Shown here: in pieces, positions 10,676-20,756 of the stretch
How positions within the stretch are numbered: the first letter of the stretch is position 1
Layout: each line of letters starts with the position of its first letter
From: Setophaga petechia
Lineage: Eukaryota > Chordata > Aves > Passeriformes > Parulidae
Length of the DNA: 64,000 bases
Direction: 5' to 3'
Assembly (NCBI GenBank): GCA_024362935.1
Contig: JANCRA010000119.1
Coordinates: 1,400,001 to 1,464,000, forward strand
Translations under genes and position numbers: made by a program
The notes under the pieces: model-generated
Databases searched by the model: none
The model's input: the letters and a program-made list of their open reading frames with translations, nothing else
Told to the model about the DNA's origin: nothing

Positions 10676-11166
10676 CGCGTCAACACCCGCCTCGGGCCTT
10701 CACGATGCTTTGTTTTAATTAAACAGTCGGATTCCCCTGGTCCGCACCAGTTCTAAGCCGGCTGCTAGGCACCGGCCGAGGCGGGGCGCCGGCCGAGGCG
10801 GGGCGCCGGCCTGGGGACCCCCCCCGGGGACCCTCCCCCGCGCGAACCGCTCAGCCGACGCTGGCCGCGGCCGCGCGCGCGCCGCACCCCAGCCACGCGC
10901 GCCGCAGGGACCCTGCCGGCAGTGAACCGGCGGGGCTGCGGCGCGCCACGACGGCAAAGACGACGGCGGCAGCCGCCGCTAGGTCGCCGGCCGTGGCAAG
11001 GCGGAGCTGGGGCGATCCACGGGAAGCACTCGCATTCCACGGCGCGGCTCTACGCCAGCAAGCCGGCCCCCTTACCCATTGAAAGTTTGAGAATAGGTTG
11101 AGATCGTTTCGGTCCCAAGACCTCTTATCATTCGCTTTACCGGGTAAAACTGCCTATTGCCGAATG

Positions 11167-11219
<53 letters not shown>

Positions 11220-11377
11220 AGTCTTTCGCCCCTAGACCCAGGTCGGATGAGCGATTTGCACGTCAGGACTGCTACGGACCTCCACCAGAGTTTCCTCTGG
11301 CTTCGCCCTGCCCAGGCATAGTTCACCATCTTTCGGGTCCTAGCACGGACGCTCACGCTTCACCTCCCTGGCCCCCA
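10587..11377 (-). rRNA. 28S rRNA gene fragment, decayed, upstream of the R2 site
   Basis: On the minus strand this reads as vertebrate 28S rRNA up to the R2 insertion point. Conserved blocks are at 10,591-10,760 (the R2 upstream flank) and 11,100-11,370, where the reverse complement contains GATGGTGAACTATGCCTGGG and the CTAGTAGCTGGTTCC block. The stretch 10,760-11,040 is a GC-rich expansion segment, shortened and rearranged. Several conserved CpGs are changed, for example CACGATGC where CGCGATGC is expected, so this unit looks methylated and silent. The gene is interrupted at 11,377/11,378 by the ERV and resumes at 19,245. Confidence 0.93.
11372..11377. repeat. ERV target-site duplication, left copy (CCCCCA)
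   Basis: The six bases before the 5' LTR equal the six bases after the 3' LTR (19,245-19,250). A 6-bp duplication is typical of alpha- and betaretroviral integrase. It shows that the 28S gene was continuous before insertion. Confidence 0.9.
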
Positions 11378-11667
11378 TGTGGTGAGTTAGGACCTGCGTG
11401 CGGAAGAATTCGGGCTGTAACGGTCAGTCAGGACATCCCCCCTGCCCTTCAGTTTGACCTCTACCCTCTACCTGGCCGCACCCAGCCGGACGTGAGCTGA
11501 AGGAAATGACACAGGCGACCCCAAGCCAGAAAAACCCCCCATACCCTTGAATAAACGCCATTTGCTGTCCACCACGTTGGTGTCAGGAGCATATGGACCG
11601 AGTGTGCCCTGAGCACTGGGCCACCGTGCCGGACTTAGAACCAGGTCGCCACGCCTGAAAGGCAACA
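11378..11667 (+). repeat. 5' LTR of the 28S-resident ERV (290 bp)
   Basis: It begins TGTGGTGAG and ends GGCAACA. The polyadenylation signal AATAAA lies near 11,550. The TATA-like box reads CCAGAAAAA here but CCATAAAAA in the 3' LTR, so the 5' copy seems to have lost it. Two other differences are C/T changes. Confidence 0.96.
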
Positions 11668-11669
11668 AC

Positions 11670-11690
11670 TGGTGCCGAAAACCCGGGATC
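11670..11690 (+). promoter_or_regulatory. Primer binding site, tRNA-Phe type
   Basis: TGGTGCCGAAAACCCGGGAT starts 2 bp after the LTR. It matches the complement of the tRNA-Phe 3' end (GATCCCGGGTTTCGGCACCA) except for one extra A. Alpharetroviruses normally use tRNA-Trp, so this differs from them. Confidence 0.8.
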
Positions 11691-11791
11691 GCTTAGCAGC
11701 CGGGAGTCGGGGTTCGCCTGGACACAGGACCGGTGGCTGCACAGCTGGCGTGTGCAGCGGGAGGGACGCCTCCAAGGGACCAGCGAGGATC

Positions 11792-13951
11792 ATGGAAGCC
11801 ATCGCTAAGGTCGTGAGTGAAATTCATACTCAGTGGGGTATTGAATGTAAGCACAAGGATTTATGTCTTGCAATTACGAGACTTCTTGAGCTTGGGGCTA
11901 TAGAAAGCCCGGTAGAAGTATTACACCCAGAGATCTGAGAAAAATGTACTAAGGCCCTGGCCGAGGATACCATGTCCTCAGGCTCGGGAAAAGCCCTGAA
12001 ATCGTGGGGTAGACTTAGCCGGGCACTGCAGAAGGCTCGGCAAGAGCAGGACACTTGGAAAGCCGCGCAGTCCTGTTTGCTGGCTACACCGCAGTTGGGC
12101 GTGGGCGCGGCAACGCAAACCCCGGCGGACCCCGGCCCGGTCAGGAGCATGGAGGCCCCCGCGGAGGCGGGAGCGCTGGACCCCCCTCAGAAAACGGACT
12201 CACCATCAGAGGGGGGGGAGCAAGCGCAGGAGTTTTGGCAGGGGTTAGCGGAGGAGGCGCGGGGGGCGGCTGGAGCATAGGTCTCCGAGGCCGCCGAGGT
12301 ACCTCTACCCCCACCCTGTGAGTTTGAAAATGGCGCCGGAGCATGCGGGCAGGACCGGAAACGGGAGGCGGGGGGCAGAAGTGCAGACGGCTCGCCAGAC
12401 AGAGCAAACGCGGGCGAGCAGGGAGGAGGGGCGGCCCCCGAGAAGGAGCACAAAACCAATCAGAGTGCTCTGTTCTCCCTGGGTCCTTATGAGGAAAAGA
12501 CTTCCCCCAGGAGGCGGAGGGAGCCTGGGGGGAGGGAACGGCCCGGCCCCCGCAAGGGGCGGGGTCGGAGCCCAAGGAAAAAGCAGAGCAGCCCAGAAGT
12601 GTCCAGCCAGTCGACTTCCAGCTCTGACTCCGATTCGAGCTGGGAAGAACGTGAATGCCGGTCAGAGGATTCCAATACGGATTCCGGTTTTAACAAAAAG
12701 AGACCGGTGGCATATAAGATCACAAACCACAGCGCTCCTGCATGGGTTAAGGGCATATCAGAGAAAGATCGAACTCCACTCACTGACTGGCGAAAAATAA
12801 AAATAGCATGTGCAGAATACGCCCCAGCTTCTACATTAGTGTTTCCCATTCGTTTGTGGGGGGCAGGCGGAAACCAAAGGACTTATTCTCCGGTAAATCC
12901 GAAAGATGTGCAAGCAATTATTAAAGCGATTGCAGATAAGGGGATTAATTCTGCCATGGTTTCCACACTCATTGACAGCGTGTTTGGAGCTGATGATATG
13001 CTACCCTTTGATATAAAACAGACTTGCAGGCTTATCTTTGATGGGGCAGGGATGATTGTTTTTAAACAAGAATGGGAGAACAATTGTACAAAACAGCTAG
13101 CCTTGGTAATAGGGGCAGAACACCCTCTGCATGGCTCCAGCTTACAGAGGCTAATGGGAACAGATCCCACTATGATAACACCTCAGGCACAGGCTGAAGG
13201 CCTGCGGGCTCACGAAGTTATGACAACAACTTGTGCTGCCCGAGAAGCAATTCATGCTGCCTCCAAAGTAGTAGCCAAAGCATCGCCATGGTCCACTATA
13301 AAGCAGAGTGAGAGTGAGAGCTTCACTCAATTTGTAGATCGTCTCCAGGCAGCATTAGATTCCTCTGCATTACCTTCAGAGGCAAAGGGTCCTGTACTGG
13401 CTGACTGCCTACGCCAGCAATGCAACTCAGCCACCAAGGACATTTTAAGATCACTGCCACCTGGGTCAAATATAGCTACCATGATCAGACACATGGCAAA
13501 AGAAGAGCATCTAGCTCCCATCCAAGCAGCAGTTCACATTGCAATAACCAGTATGGCATGCTCTAAGTGTGGCCAGGCAGGCCACGTGGCAGTGAACTGT
13601 ACCCAGTCAGGACGCCCACCAGCAACTGTCCCACCACGCCAGGGGAGATTTAGGGGACCATGCTGGGCATGTGGAAAGAAGGGGCACCTAGCTAAGGAAT
13701 GCAGATCCAGGCCTCAGGGAAATGGGAGAGGGAGGGGGCAACCAGGCCGCACCCAGCCCCCTCCCACCTGGAACATGGAGCAGCCCAGCTACAGCAGCCC
13801 CCAATGGGGTACAGGGCTCCCATGCCCACCACCCCCTCAAGAAATGACCAACTTTGTCGCCCAGCCAATGGCTCAACCCAGCCCACCTACACCTCAGGAA
13901 TACCAAGTACAGCTCCCTGGGGGCAAGGCCTCTGGGTGGCCTTGGCCATGA
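11792..13951 (+). pseudogene. gag: gag (matrix, capsid, nucleocapsid), two in-frame stops
   Basis: One frame runs from the ATG at 11,792 to the stop at 13,951 (about 720 codons), interrupted by TGA at 11,936 and TAG at 12,278. The matrix part starts MEAIAKV and contains an LKSWG...ALQKARQEQ helix, both like alpharetroviral matrix. The middle is proline- and serine-rich with a basic and acidic linker. Capsid carries a major homology region around SESESFTQFVDRLQAAL. Nucleocapsid has two zinc knuckles, CSKCGQAGHVAVNC and CWACGKKGHLAKEC. Gag assembles virions at the cytosol or membrane. The Trp context at the first stop and the CAG or TGG context at the second suggest simple point mutations. Confidence 0.92.
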
Positions 13952-14334
13952 AAGCATGGGAACGTGACCCATGGGTGGCCTTCGCTGCGATCAAGCACCC
14001 CCTGATCGTGTGGGCAGTGTGTCGTCTCCACAACAGCTCCAACGACTCGGCCATCTGCCTTCCCTTTTGGGTGGACACTGGGTCAGATGTCACCGTCATC
14101 CCAGACATTCACTGGCCTCTGTCATGGAAGCTAGAAGAAGCCCCCATGGTGGGCGGAGTTGGAGGACTGTCCTGAGCCCGCATAAGCACCCAACCAGTAG
14201 CAATAACCCTCTGCACCGAGAGAGGAGCAGGGAGAACTATCGCCCTCACTATGTATGTCATGTCGGATTGCCCACCCTTGCTGGGGAGGGATGCACTAGC
14301 CCTGCTGGATGTTAGGGCGACAAATTTATTCTAA
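13699..14334 (+). pseudogene. pro: pro: retroviral aspartic protease, -1 frame, one stop
   Basis: This frame overlaps the end of gag in the -1 frame and holds the protease active site (WVDTGSDVTVIP near 14,070-14,100) and, after a TGA at 14,173, the C-terminal GRDALALL block. It ends at TAA 14,332-14,334. A separate pro frame between gag and pol is a betaretroviral plan; alpharetroviruses have protease inside Gag. The TGA fits a CGA codon lost by CpG deamination. Confidence 0.85.
14322..14328 (+). promoter_or_regulatory. pro-pol -1 frameshift site AAATTTA
   Basis: The heptamer A AAT TTA is in register with the pro frame, 4 bp before its stop, and a -1 slip leads straight into pol. It is the same heptamer alpharetroviruses use for gag-pol. 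Confidence 0.85.
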
Positions 14335-16967
14335 GGGCCACTGCCACATACCCGCCGTTACCCATCAAGCTGACGTGGAAATCAACTGATCCCGTGTGGG
14401 TCGGCCAGTGGCCCTTATCAACGCCTCGAATGACTGCCCTCATTGAGTTAGTTAGCCGTGAGTTACAGAAGAATCATATAGAACCCTCCACGAGCCCATG
14501 GAATACCCCGATTTTTGTGATACCTAAGCGGTCTGGTGAAGGCTTTCGTCTCCTGCACGACCTGCGGGAAGTGAACAAGAGAATCCAGCCTATGGGACCC
14601 ATACAAACTTCGCTGCCCATGAACTCGATGATACCGAGAGGACAACCCTGCGCAGTGCTCGACATCAAAGACTGCTTTTTCTCTATTCCCCTGCACGAAG
14701 ACGACAAGGAGCGGTTTGCCTTTTCCATCGTCTTTCCGAACAGTCAGTGGCCCAGCCTATGCTTCCAGTGGAGGATGCTTCCCCAAGGAATGGTCGACTC
14801 CCCAACCATCTGCCAGATCACAGTGGACCTAGCCCTAGCATCTGTCCGGGAGAGTAATCCGACTGCAACCATTGTGCAGTACATGGACGACATCCTGATC
14901 GCTGCACCATCCACAAAACAAGTAGACCAGCCGGTATCAACCATCTCCGAGACCTTAAAGACAAATGGCTTTGAGGTAGCGAGTGCCAAAATAAAAAAGG
15001 GACCATGTGTAACCTTCCTAGGAGTGGGAATTACAAGCTACTACATAACTCCTCCCCAGATGAAGATCCACTGAGACATCAAGACGCTCCACGACGTGCA
15101 ACAGCTGGTAGGGTCCCTACAGTGGCTCCGCAACATCATCCTGATTCCTCCCGAGGTCATGGACCCTCTACACGAGCTCTTGAAAGGAAAGAACCCATGG
15201 GAGCAGAAAGCCCTGACACCGGAAGCGATGAGTTCGCTCAGCTTCATCGAACGCCAGATGTCAGAGAGCATGCTCACCAGGTGGGATCCAAGTGTACCAG
15301 TCGATCTGTATGTCCACTTTACAAAAAAGGGGGGAGTGGGAGCCTTAGCCCAAGGACCCACCGACAAGGCCCAGCCGATACTATGGGTAGTCTTGGGGAA
15401 ACCGTCCCGTGCCTTTTCCCTGGGAGTTGAGTGTCTCAGCAGCCTAATCATGAAAGGCAGGAGACTTGCCCTAAGACACCTGGGCATCGAACCTTCCAAG
15501 ATATACCTACCCTTCCGCAAACAGCTCTCCACAGAGTCAACAATATCGGAACATCTAGCCGTGGCCCTTGCAGGCTTTGGAGGAGAGACTCGCTACGCAG
15601 AAAAACCCCCTTGGACTCGGCTGCTCACGGTCATCGACATCGACCTCCCACCAAAGGTAATTGACCGACCGCAGTCAGGACCAACCATCTTCACGGACGC
15701 ATCATCGCAGACCTCCACCGCAGCGGCAGTATGGCAGTCAGGAGAACAGTGGCAATGCATCAAGACAACTGACCCCACGCTTTCGGCCCAACAGCTTGAA
15801 GCAGCAACCGTGGTGCTAGCGTGTGGATTGTTCCCGGAAGAACACCTTGACATTGTGATTGACTCCATATTTGTGGCTAAGCTCTGCCTAGCTATGTCCA
15901 GACCAGGTGTGTCAGTGTCCACAGCGGCAATGATGCTGGAGGAAGCACTCTACTCACGGAAAGGCACCATATCTGTCATCCACGTCAACAGCCATGACCC
16001 GATCAAAGGATTCTATCAAATTGGCAACGACAAGGCTGACGCCGCCGCAAAAGGCGTATGAACCCTAAAAGAAGCTCGTCAGTTGCACGAATCCCTTCAC
16101 ATTGGAGCTAAAGCGCTAGCGAAAAGGTGCGGGATTTCTACCACGGACACAAAGCACATCGTCGCCACGTGCCCCCACTGCCAGAAGTCACCACTGTGGT
16201 CAGGTGGCGTCAAACCCAGAGGCCTCAAAGCCTCAGAAATATGGCAAACAGACTTTACACAATGCCAGCTGTTGAAACCCCGAGCGTGGCTCGCAGTTAC
16301 CGTAGATACGTACAGCGGCATGATTGTGGCCACACAGCATCTCAAGACCGACTCCAAAGCGACAATCCAACATTGGCTGACAGCCATGGCATGGCTTGGA
16401 GTTCCGAAACAAATCAAAACAGACAACAGTCCAAACTTCAGCTCAAAGACAGTCCAAGCATTCGTCTCGAAATGGAACATCGCTTTAGTACATGGCATCC
16501 CGTACAACAGTACCGGACAGGCCATCGTCGAAAGAGCAAACCAGACCCTGAAAACTAAGCTGGAAGTACTAGCAAAGATGGAAGGCTACACTAATGCCAT
16601 TCCCACGAGTGACCAGGCACGCATACTAGCAACTGCACTGCTAGCGTTAAACCAATTCCCTAGGGGGGATGAAACAAACAGTCCGGTACAGAGACACTGG
16701 GCCACTCAAGCACTAGACGAAGGCCCACGGGTTGTGATCAGAAATGAACTAGGGGGTTGGGAACAGGACTGGAGATTGGTACTCACGGGGCGAGGGTACG
16801 CAGCTGTCAAAAAGGATGGCAAAATCAGATGGTGTCCTCTTAGGTCCATCAAGCCTGACCTCCACAGTGAGCAGGACGAGACTGATGAGAATTGTGAGTT
16901 TCTGTTCACAGGACATGCTTGTGGGTCGCCCTCGGGACGCGTACACTCCCCTTCCAGAGGAAACTGA
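14330..16967 (+). pseudogene. pol: pol: reverse transcriptase, RNase H, integrase; two TGA stops
   Basis: One frame holds all of pol, with TGA at 15,072-15,074 and 16,059-16,061. RT shows the KDCFFSIPL block and YMDD (near 14,880). RNase H starts about 15,690 (TIFTDASSQT). Integrase follows the second stop: an HHCC zinc site (HESLH...CPHC, 16,083-16,190), then the catalytic D, D, E in WQTDFT, KTDNSPNF and IVERAN. Downstream at about 16,780-16,870 is the DNA-binding C-terminus. No indel breaks the frame. Both stops read naturally as CGA to TGA. RT copies viral RNA and integrase inserts the DNA. Confidence 0.93.
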
Positions 16968-17028
16968 CAGACCACCAAGCCGTCAGACAGCGCCTGAGAG
17001 ACCCCTGAGGGTGAGGCCCAAGCAGTAA

Positions 17029-18780
17029 CAGTGCTTCTGTGTGATATTGCTGCTGGGGCTTGTCGCCAGAGGGCAAGCCAGCCCAGTCCACTACCCCCAT
17101 CAGCCATTCAGGTGGGTCATGCGACATCTTACCGACGATAAGATGCTCGGAGACATCACCACACCGAACACCCCATCATTTGTGCTTCGCGTTACCGACC
17201 TGTTTCCAGGACAACCAAAGGTAGACCCCCATTCCCCACATGCCACACACATGTACCTATCCTACTGGTGCCCAGCTTCAAACCCAGGAAAGAGCTACTG
17301 TAATCACCCAGGGTGGGGATATTGTGGGCACTGGGGCTGCGAAACAATAGTTACGGATGCCAGGCCGTCAGGGCCTGGGTGGGACCCGCAAGAGCCCGAC
17401 AAGTTCCTACAATTCACCTGGGCACCTGCAGGTTGCAAAACACCCGTCTTCCGTCAGGGAAATTACTACCGAAACCGCCATAAAATCCCCAAAGTTCAGA
17501 GATGCACTCATTACAACATGACAGTTTTACAGCCAAATCACCCCAGCTGGGTCGTGGGCAAGGCATGGACAGTAGTCCTTCAAGGGTCAAAACAACGGGT
17601 GAATGTATGAATTACCAGGCTCCAGCCGTCAGCACCCCGAGCAGTTGGACCCAACAAAGTGATTAAAAGCACACAGAAAGCCAGAAACATGACCTACTCC
17701 AAAGCCTTACCCACAAGGGACACTGATGTCCCAACCAGCGACATGGAAGCCTTCCAGATAGGCCGCTTAGCCGGGTCAGATTCAGACCCAATCCTTCGCA
17801 TGTTAGAGGCTACTTTTCTATCCCTGAACGAATCTAACCCTAACCTAACCGACTCCTGTTGGCTTTGTTATGATGTTAAACCCCCTTTTTAAGAAGGAGT
17901 CGCTTTAGATACCCCCTTTAGTTATTCCACAGCCAATGCCCCTCACCAGTGCAGGTGGGACACACCCCAAAAAGGAATCACCCTGAGCCAAGTCACAGGT
18001 CGGGGCAAATGCTTTGGCAATGCAACCCTAGCTAAGCGGAGAGGAGACGTCTGTACCGAAATAGTCGAGCCCAACAGGAAAAATAATAAGTGGGTGGTCC
18101 CCTCCGCATCTAGTATGTGGGTTTGCCAGAGATCTGGAGTGAGTCCCTGTGTGTTCCTTGCCAAATTCAATGACTCTAACGATTTTTGTGTCCAAGTTCT
18201 GATTGTCCCTAGGGTCCTGTACCACTCAGACGAGGAGGTGTATCACCTTTTCGAAGAACCCAGCCGGCTCCACAAAAGAGAAATATTAACAGGTATAACT
18301 ATAGCGATGCTACTCGGCTTGGGAGCTGCTGGAACAGCAACGGGTGTCTCGGCCCTAGCGACTCAGCACCAAGGATTGTCCCAGCTGCAAATGACGATTG
18401 ACGAGGACCTGCAGAGGATCAAGAAATCCATATCCTTTGTGGAGAAGTCAGTCTCCTCACTTTCAGAGGTGGTCCTGCAGAACAGGCGAGGACTGGACCT
18501 CCTGCTCATGCAGCAGGGAGGCCTGTGTGCTGCCCTGAAAGAAGAATGCTGCTTCTACGCAGACCACACAGGAGTCGTCAGAGACTCCATGGCAGAACTC
18601 CGAAACAGACTGGCTCAGAGACAGAGACAGAGAAGACAAGCAGGGCTGGTTCGAATCCTGGTTCAACCAGTCTCCATGGCTCACTACCCTGATTTCTACC
18701 CTAATAGGCCCAGTCACTATAATCCTACTAAGCCTAGTCTTCAGGCCTTGCATATTAAACAAATTGGTGCTATTTGTTAA
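17029..18780 (+). pseudogene. env: env: gamma-type surface and transmembrane glycoprotein, two stops
   Basis: One frame is open from just after TAA 17,026-17,028 to TAA 18,778-18,780, with TGA at 17,608 and TAA at 17,890. There is no ATG near the hydrophobic signal sequence (LLLGLVARG near 17,050). A candidate splice acceptor lies at 17,026-17,031, so Env was probably begun on the gag ATG by splicing, as in alpharetroviruses. The surface part has a CWLC (CXXC) motif near 17,860. A basic cleavage site ends RLHKR near 18,280, followed by a hydrophobic fusion-peptide-like stretch. The transmembrane subunit has the CX6CC motif (18,525-18,550). CXXC with CX6CC marks a gamma-type Env. Confidence 0.9.
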
Positions 18781-18935
18781 AAAGCGTTTAGAAAAGACTA
18801 ACATTTTGTTTCTCGAGCGCCAGCAATTACTTTAAGGCGTGCCAGCTACTAACACATTTATAATTTTACACTAATTTTACTAACCCATGAAAATTTGTAA
18901 CCTCTACGTTTTTAACCTTATAAGAATTTTACTAA

Positions 18936-18954
18936 TCATAAGGGAGGGGGGAGA
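18936..18954 (+). promoter_or_regulatory. Polypurine tract
   Basis: A purine run AAGGGAGGGGGGAGA lies directly before the 3' LTR and primes plus-strand synthesis in retroviruses. Confidence 0.9.
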
Positions 18955-19244
18955 TGTGGTGAGTTAGGACCTGCGTGCGGAAGAATTCGGGCTGTAACGG
19001 TCAGTCAGGACATCCCCCCTGCCCTTCAGTTTGACCTCTACCCCCTACCTGGCCGCACCCAGCCGGACGTGAGCTGAAGGAAATGACACAGGCGACCCCA
19101 AGCCATAAAAACCCCCCATACCCTTGAATAAACGCCATTTGCTGTCCACCACGTTGGTGTCAGGAGCATATGGACTGAGTGTGCCCTGAGCACTGGGCCA
19201 CCGTGCCGGACTTAGAACCAGGTCGCCACGCCTGAAAGGCAACA
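18955..19244 (+). repeat. 3' LTR of the 28S-resident ERV (290 bp)
   Basis: It has the same length as the 5' LTR and differs at three positions (about 1%). It keeps the ATAAAA TATA-like box. Confidence 0.96.
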
Positions 19245-19923
19245 CCCCCACGAGGGGGGCAGCGGGCGAGACAGGCCGGTGGTGCTCCCGGGGCTGCCAG
19301 GCGCGACAACGCGCCCCAGGATCCCACCTCAGCCGGCACGTGCCAGCCCTCACCTTCGTTGCGCCGCGGGCTTTCAACGATTGCCCCTGACTCATGCTCG
19401 TGCTAGACTCCTTGGTCCGTGTTTCAAGACAGGTTGGGTGGGTAGCCGACATCACCGCGGACCCCGGGTGCCCGAGCACAGCCCAAGAGCCCGGCCTGGT
19501 GGCGCCGCACAGTCGGGGCGCACTGAGGACAGTCCACCCCGGTTGACAGTGGCACCAGTGGCCGGCAGGCCTGGCCCCTGCACCCCTGCATGGAATGCCG
19601 TGCTGCAAGGACATCGCCGCCTCAAAGGGCAAGCGACGCCCCCTGGCACGGCACCGCCAACAGGGGGGGAGGAGGGCGCGTTGTTGGTTCTCTCCCTCAG
19701 CCCCGGGATTCGGCGAGACCTGCTACCTGGGGGCTGTAATACCTGCCCGCCGGAGGCCTTCCCAGCCGACCCAGAGCCAGTCGCAGTGCATCGCCGCGGA
19801 GGAAATGCGCCTGACCAGGGCCGGCCGCTGGCCGGGCAATGGTCCCCTCACTGGCCCGACCTCCCCTGCCTGCCCATTTCTCTTGTACCGAGGACGTGCG
19901 GGCATGTGCCTGGCTTTGACCCT
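19245..19923 (-). rRNA. 28S rRNA gene fragment, other side of the ERV
   Basis: The 28S gene continues on the minus strand after the ERV. 19,370-19,470 is clear 28S: its reverse complement holds GGTAGCCGACATC read from plus, and the CTTGGTCCGTGTTTCAAGAC block. AGACAGGTTGGG replaces AGACGGGTCGGG, two CpG losses. From about 19,480 to 19,923 it is GC-rich and only loosely recognisable as expansion-segment sequence. It ends where HYDIN-like sequence begins. The target duplication CCCCCA is 19,245-19,250. Confidence 0.8.
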
Positions 19924-19929
19924 CCTTAC

Positions 19930-20153
19930 TTGAGAGTCAGGATTGCAGAAATAGGAGATCCAGCCACACTGAACTGGAACTCTTGCTCAAACCTCCACAC
20001 TACGGTGGCACTGAAGGAGATCTGAACAGTCTGGGTCCCACCTGGTGCAATGATGCCCTCCTCGGGTGCAAACTTGAAGCAGAAGCCCACGTTTGCAGCT
20101 GAAGGGATATAGGTGAAGGGAGCATCAATAGCTCGTAGGTTAATCAGTTCCAC
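19930..20153 (-). pseudogene. HYDIN: HYDIN-like exon, duplicate copy next to rDNA
   Basis: This 224-bp exon encodes about 75 residues of a HYDIN/ASH-type beta-sandwich repeat (starting VELINLRAIDAPFTYIP). HYDIN is a central-pair protein of motile cilia. The acceptor TGCTGCAG is at 20,154-20,159 and the donor GTAAGG at 19,924-19,929. Its frame is open. It is nearly identical to the exon at 43,316-43,539. Immediately past the donor the sequence turns into rDNA, so the downstream exons are missing and no product of this copy can be normal. Confidence 0.85.
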
Positions 20154-20576
20154 CTGCAGCAGCAAGAAAGCAAAATGAAAATACATGTGGAATCTTCCCT
20201 TCTTGTGAGTTATTGTCTAATGATGCAATGAATACCCAGAAATAGCAGACAATGCTTTGAATGGCAAAAAAATACAACAAGACAAGTTCTGCCTTTGGGT
20301 TTCCATGCAAAGCAGTGGTAACTCCACATAACTGGAGTCCACAACCTGGGGTTATCCCATGGCCACAGAGCAGTGCACCTCTGCTCAGCATCACCAAGCT
20401 CATTGAGAGCTGGCCCTGAGAGCAACGTGGGCTGATTGCAGCTGCGTAGTGAATCACCCTGGAGCTGCTGCTGCCCCAGTGAGCACAGCTCCAACAGCAC
20501 CATCTACTCATCCATCTTTTCCCATGTCATGAAAACAATACATCGATTATGAGGCATCAGCATCAAAATGTATAGA
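20154..20576 (-). repeat. HYDIN intron segment duplicated at 43,540-43,970
   Basis: The intron upstream of the exon matches 43,540-43,970 along its length with scattered differences (about 90% or more by eye). The match stops where the ERV LTR begins at 20,577. Confidence 0.9.
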
Positions 20577-20676
20577 TGTCACTATAGGACACGAAAGAAC
20601 ACAAGCACACCACCGCTCTCAAGGTGTAGGAAAAAAAGGCAATTAATTTTTCTGACTCCTAAAAAACCAGGGTGAC
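20577..20676 (-). repeat. 3' LTR of the beta-like ERV, internally deleted (100 bp)
   Basis: It has terminal inverted repeats TGTCAC/GTGACA. It matches both ends of the right LTR (CTATAGGACACGAAAGAA at one side, CAGGGTGA at the other) but lacks about 190 bp of its middle. Confidence 0.8.
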
Positions 20677-20756
20677 ATCTCACCCTTTTCTGTTTAAAAA
20701 GAAAAAAAAGAAAATGAACAATGCGAAAAAGAAAACATGAACAATGTTCAGTGTCC

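Larger units (their letters stand above)
11378..19244 (+). mobile_element. Endogenous retrovirus in 28S rDNA: alpha-like gag-pol, gamma-type env
   Basis: This is a 7,867-bp provirus with LTR, PBS, gag, pro, pol, env, PPT and LTR in order, inserted in the opposite sense to the 28S gene. Gag N-terminus and capsid resemble avian alpharetroviruses, but protease sits in its own frame, as in betaretroviruses, and Env is of gamma type. There are seven in-frame stop codons (near 11,936, 12,278, 14,173, 15,072, 16,059, 17,608 and 17,890) and no frameshift that I can see. The three LTR differences in 290 bp suggest a fairly recent insertion. It cannot make full-length Gag, Pol or Env as it stands. Confidence 0.95.

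Noticed and set aside
10715..11040. Minus ORFs rich in Arg, Pro, Gly
   Set aside because: They are GC-rich 28S expansion-segment sequence, not coding.
12055..12575. Alternative frames on both strands over ERV gag
   Set aside because: The gag frame itself explains the region; the others are compositional.
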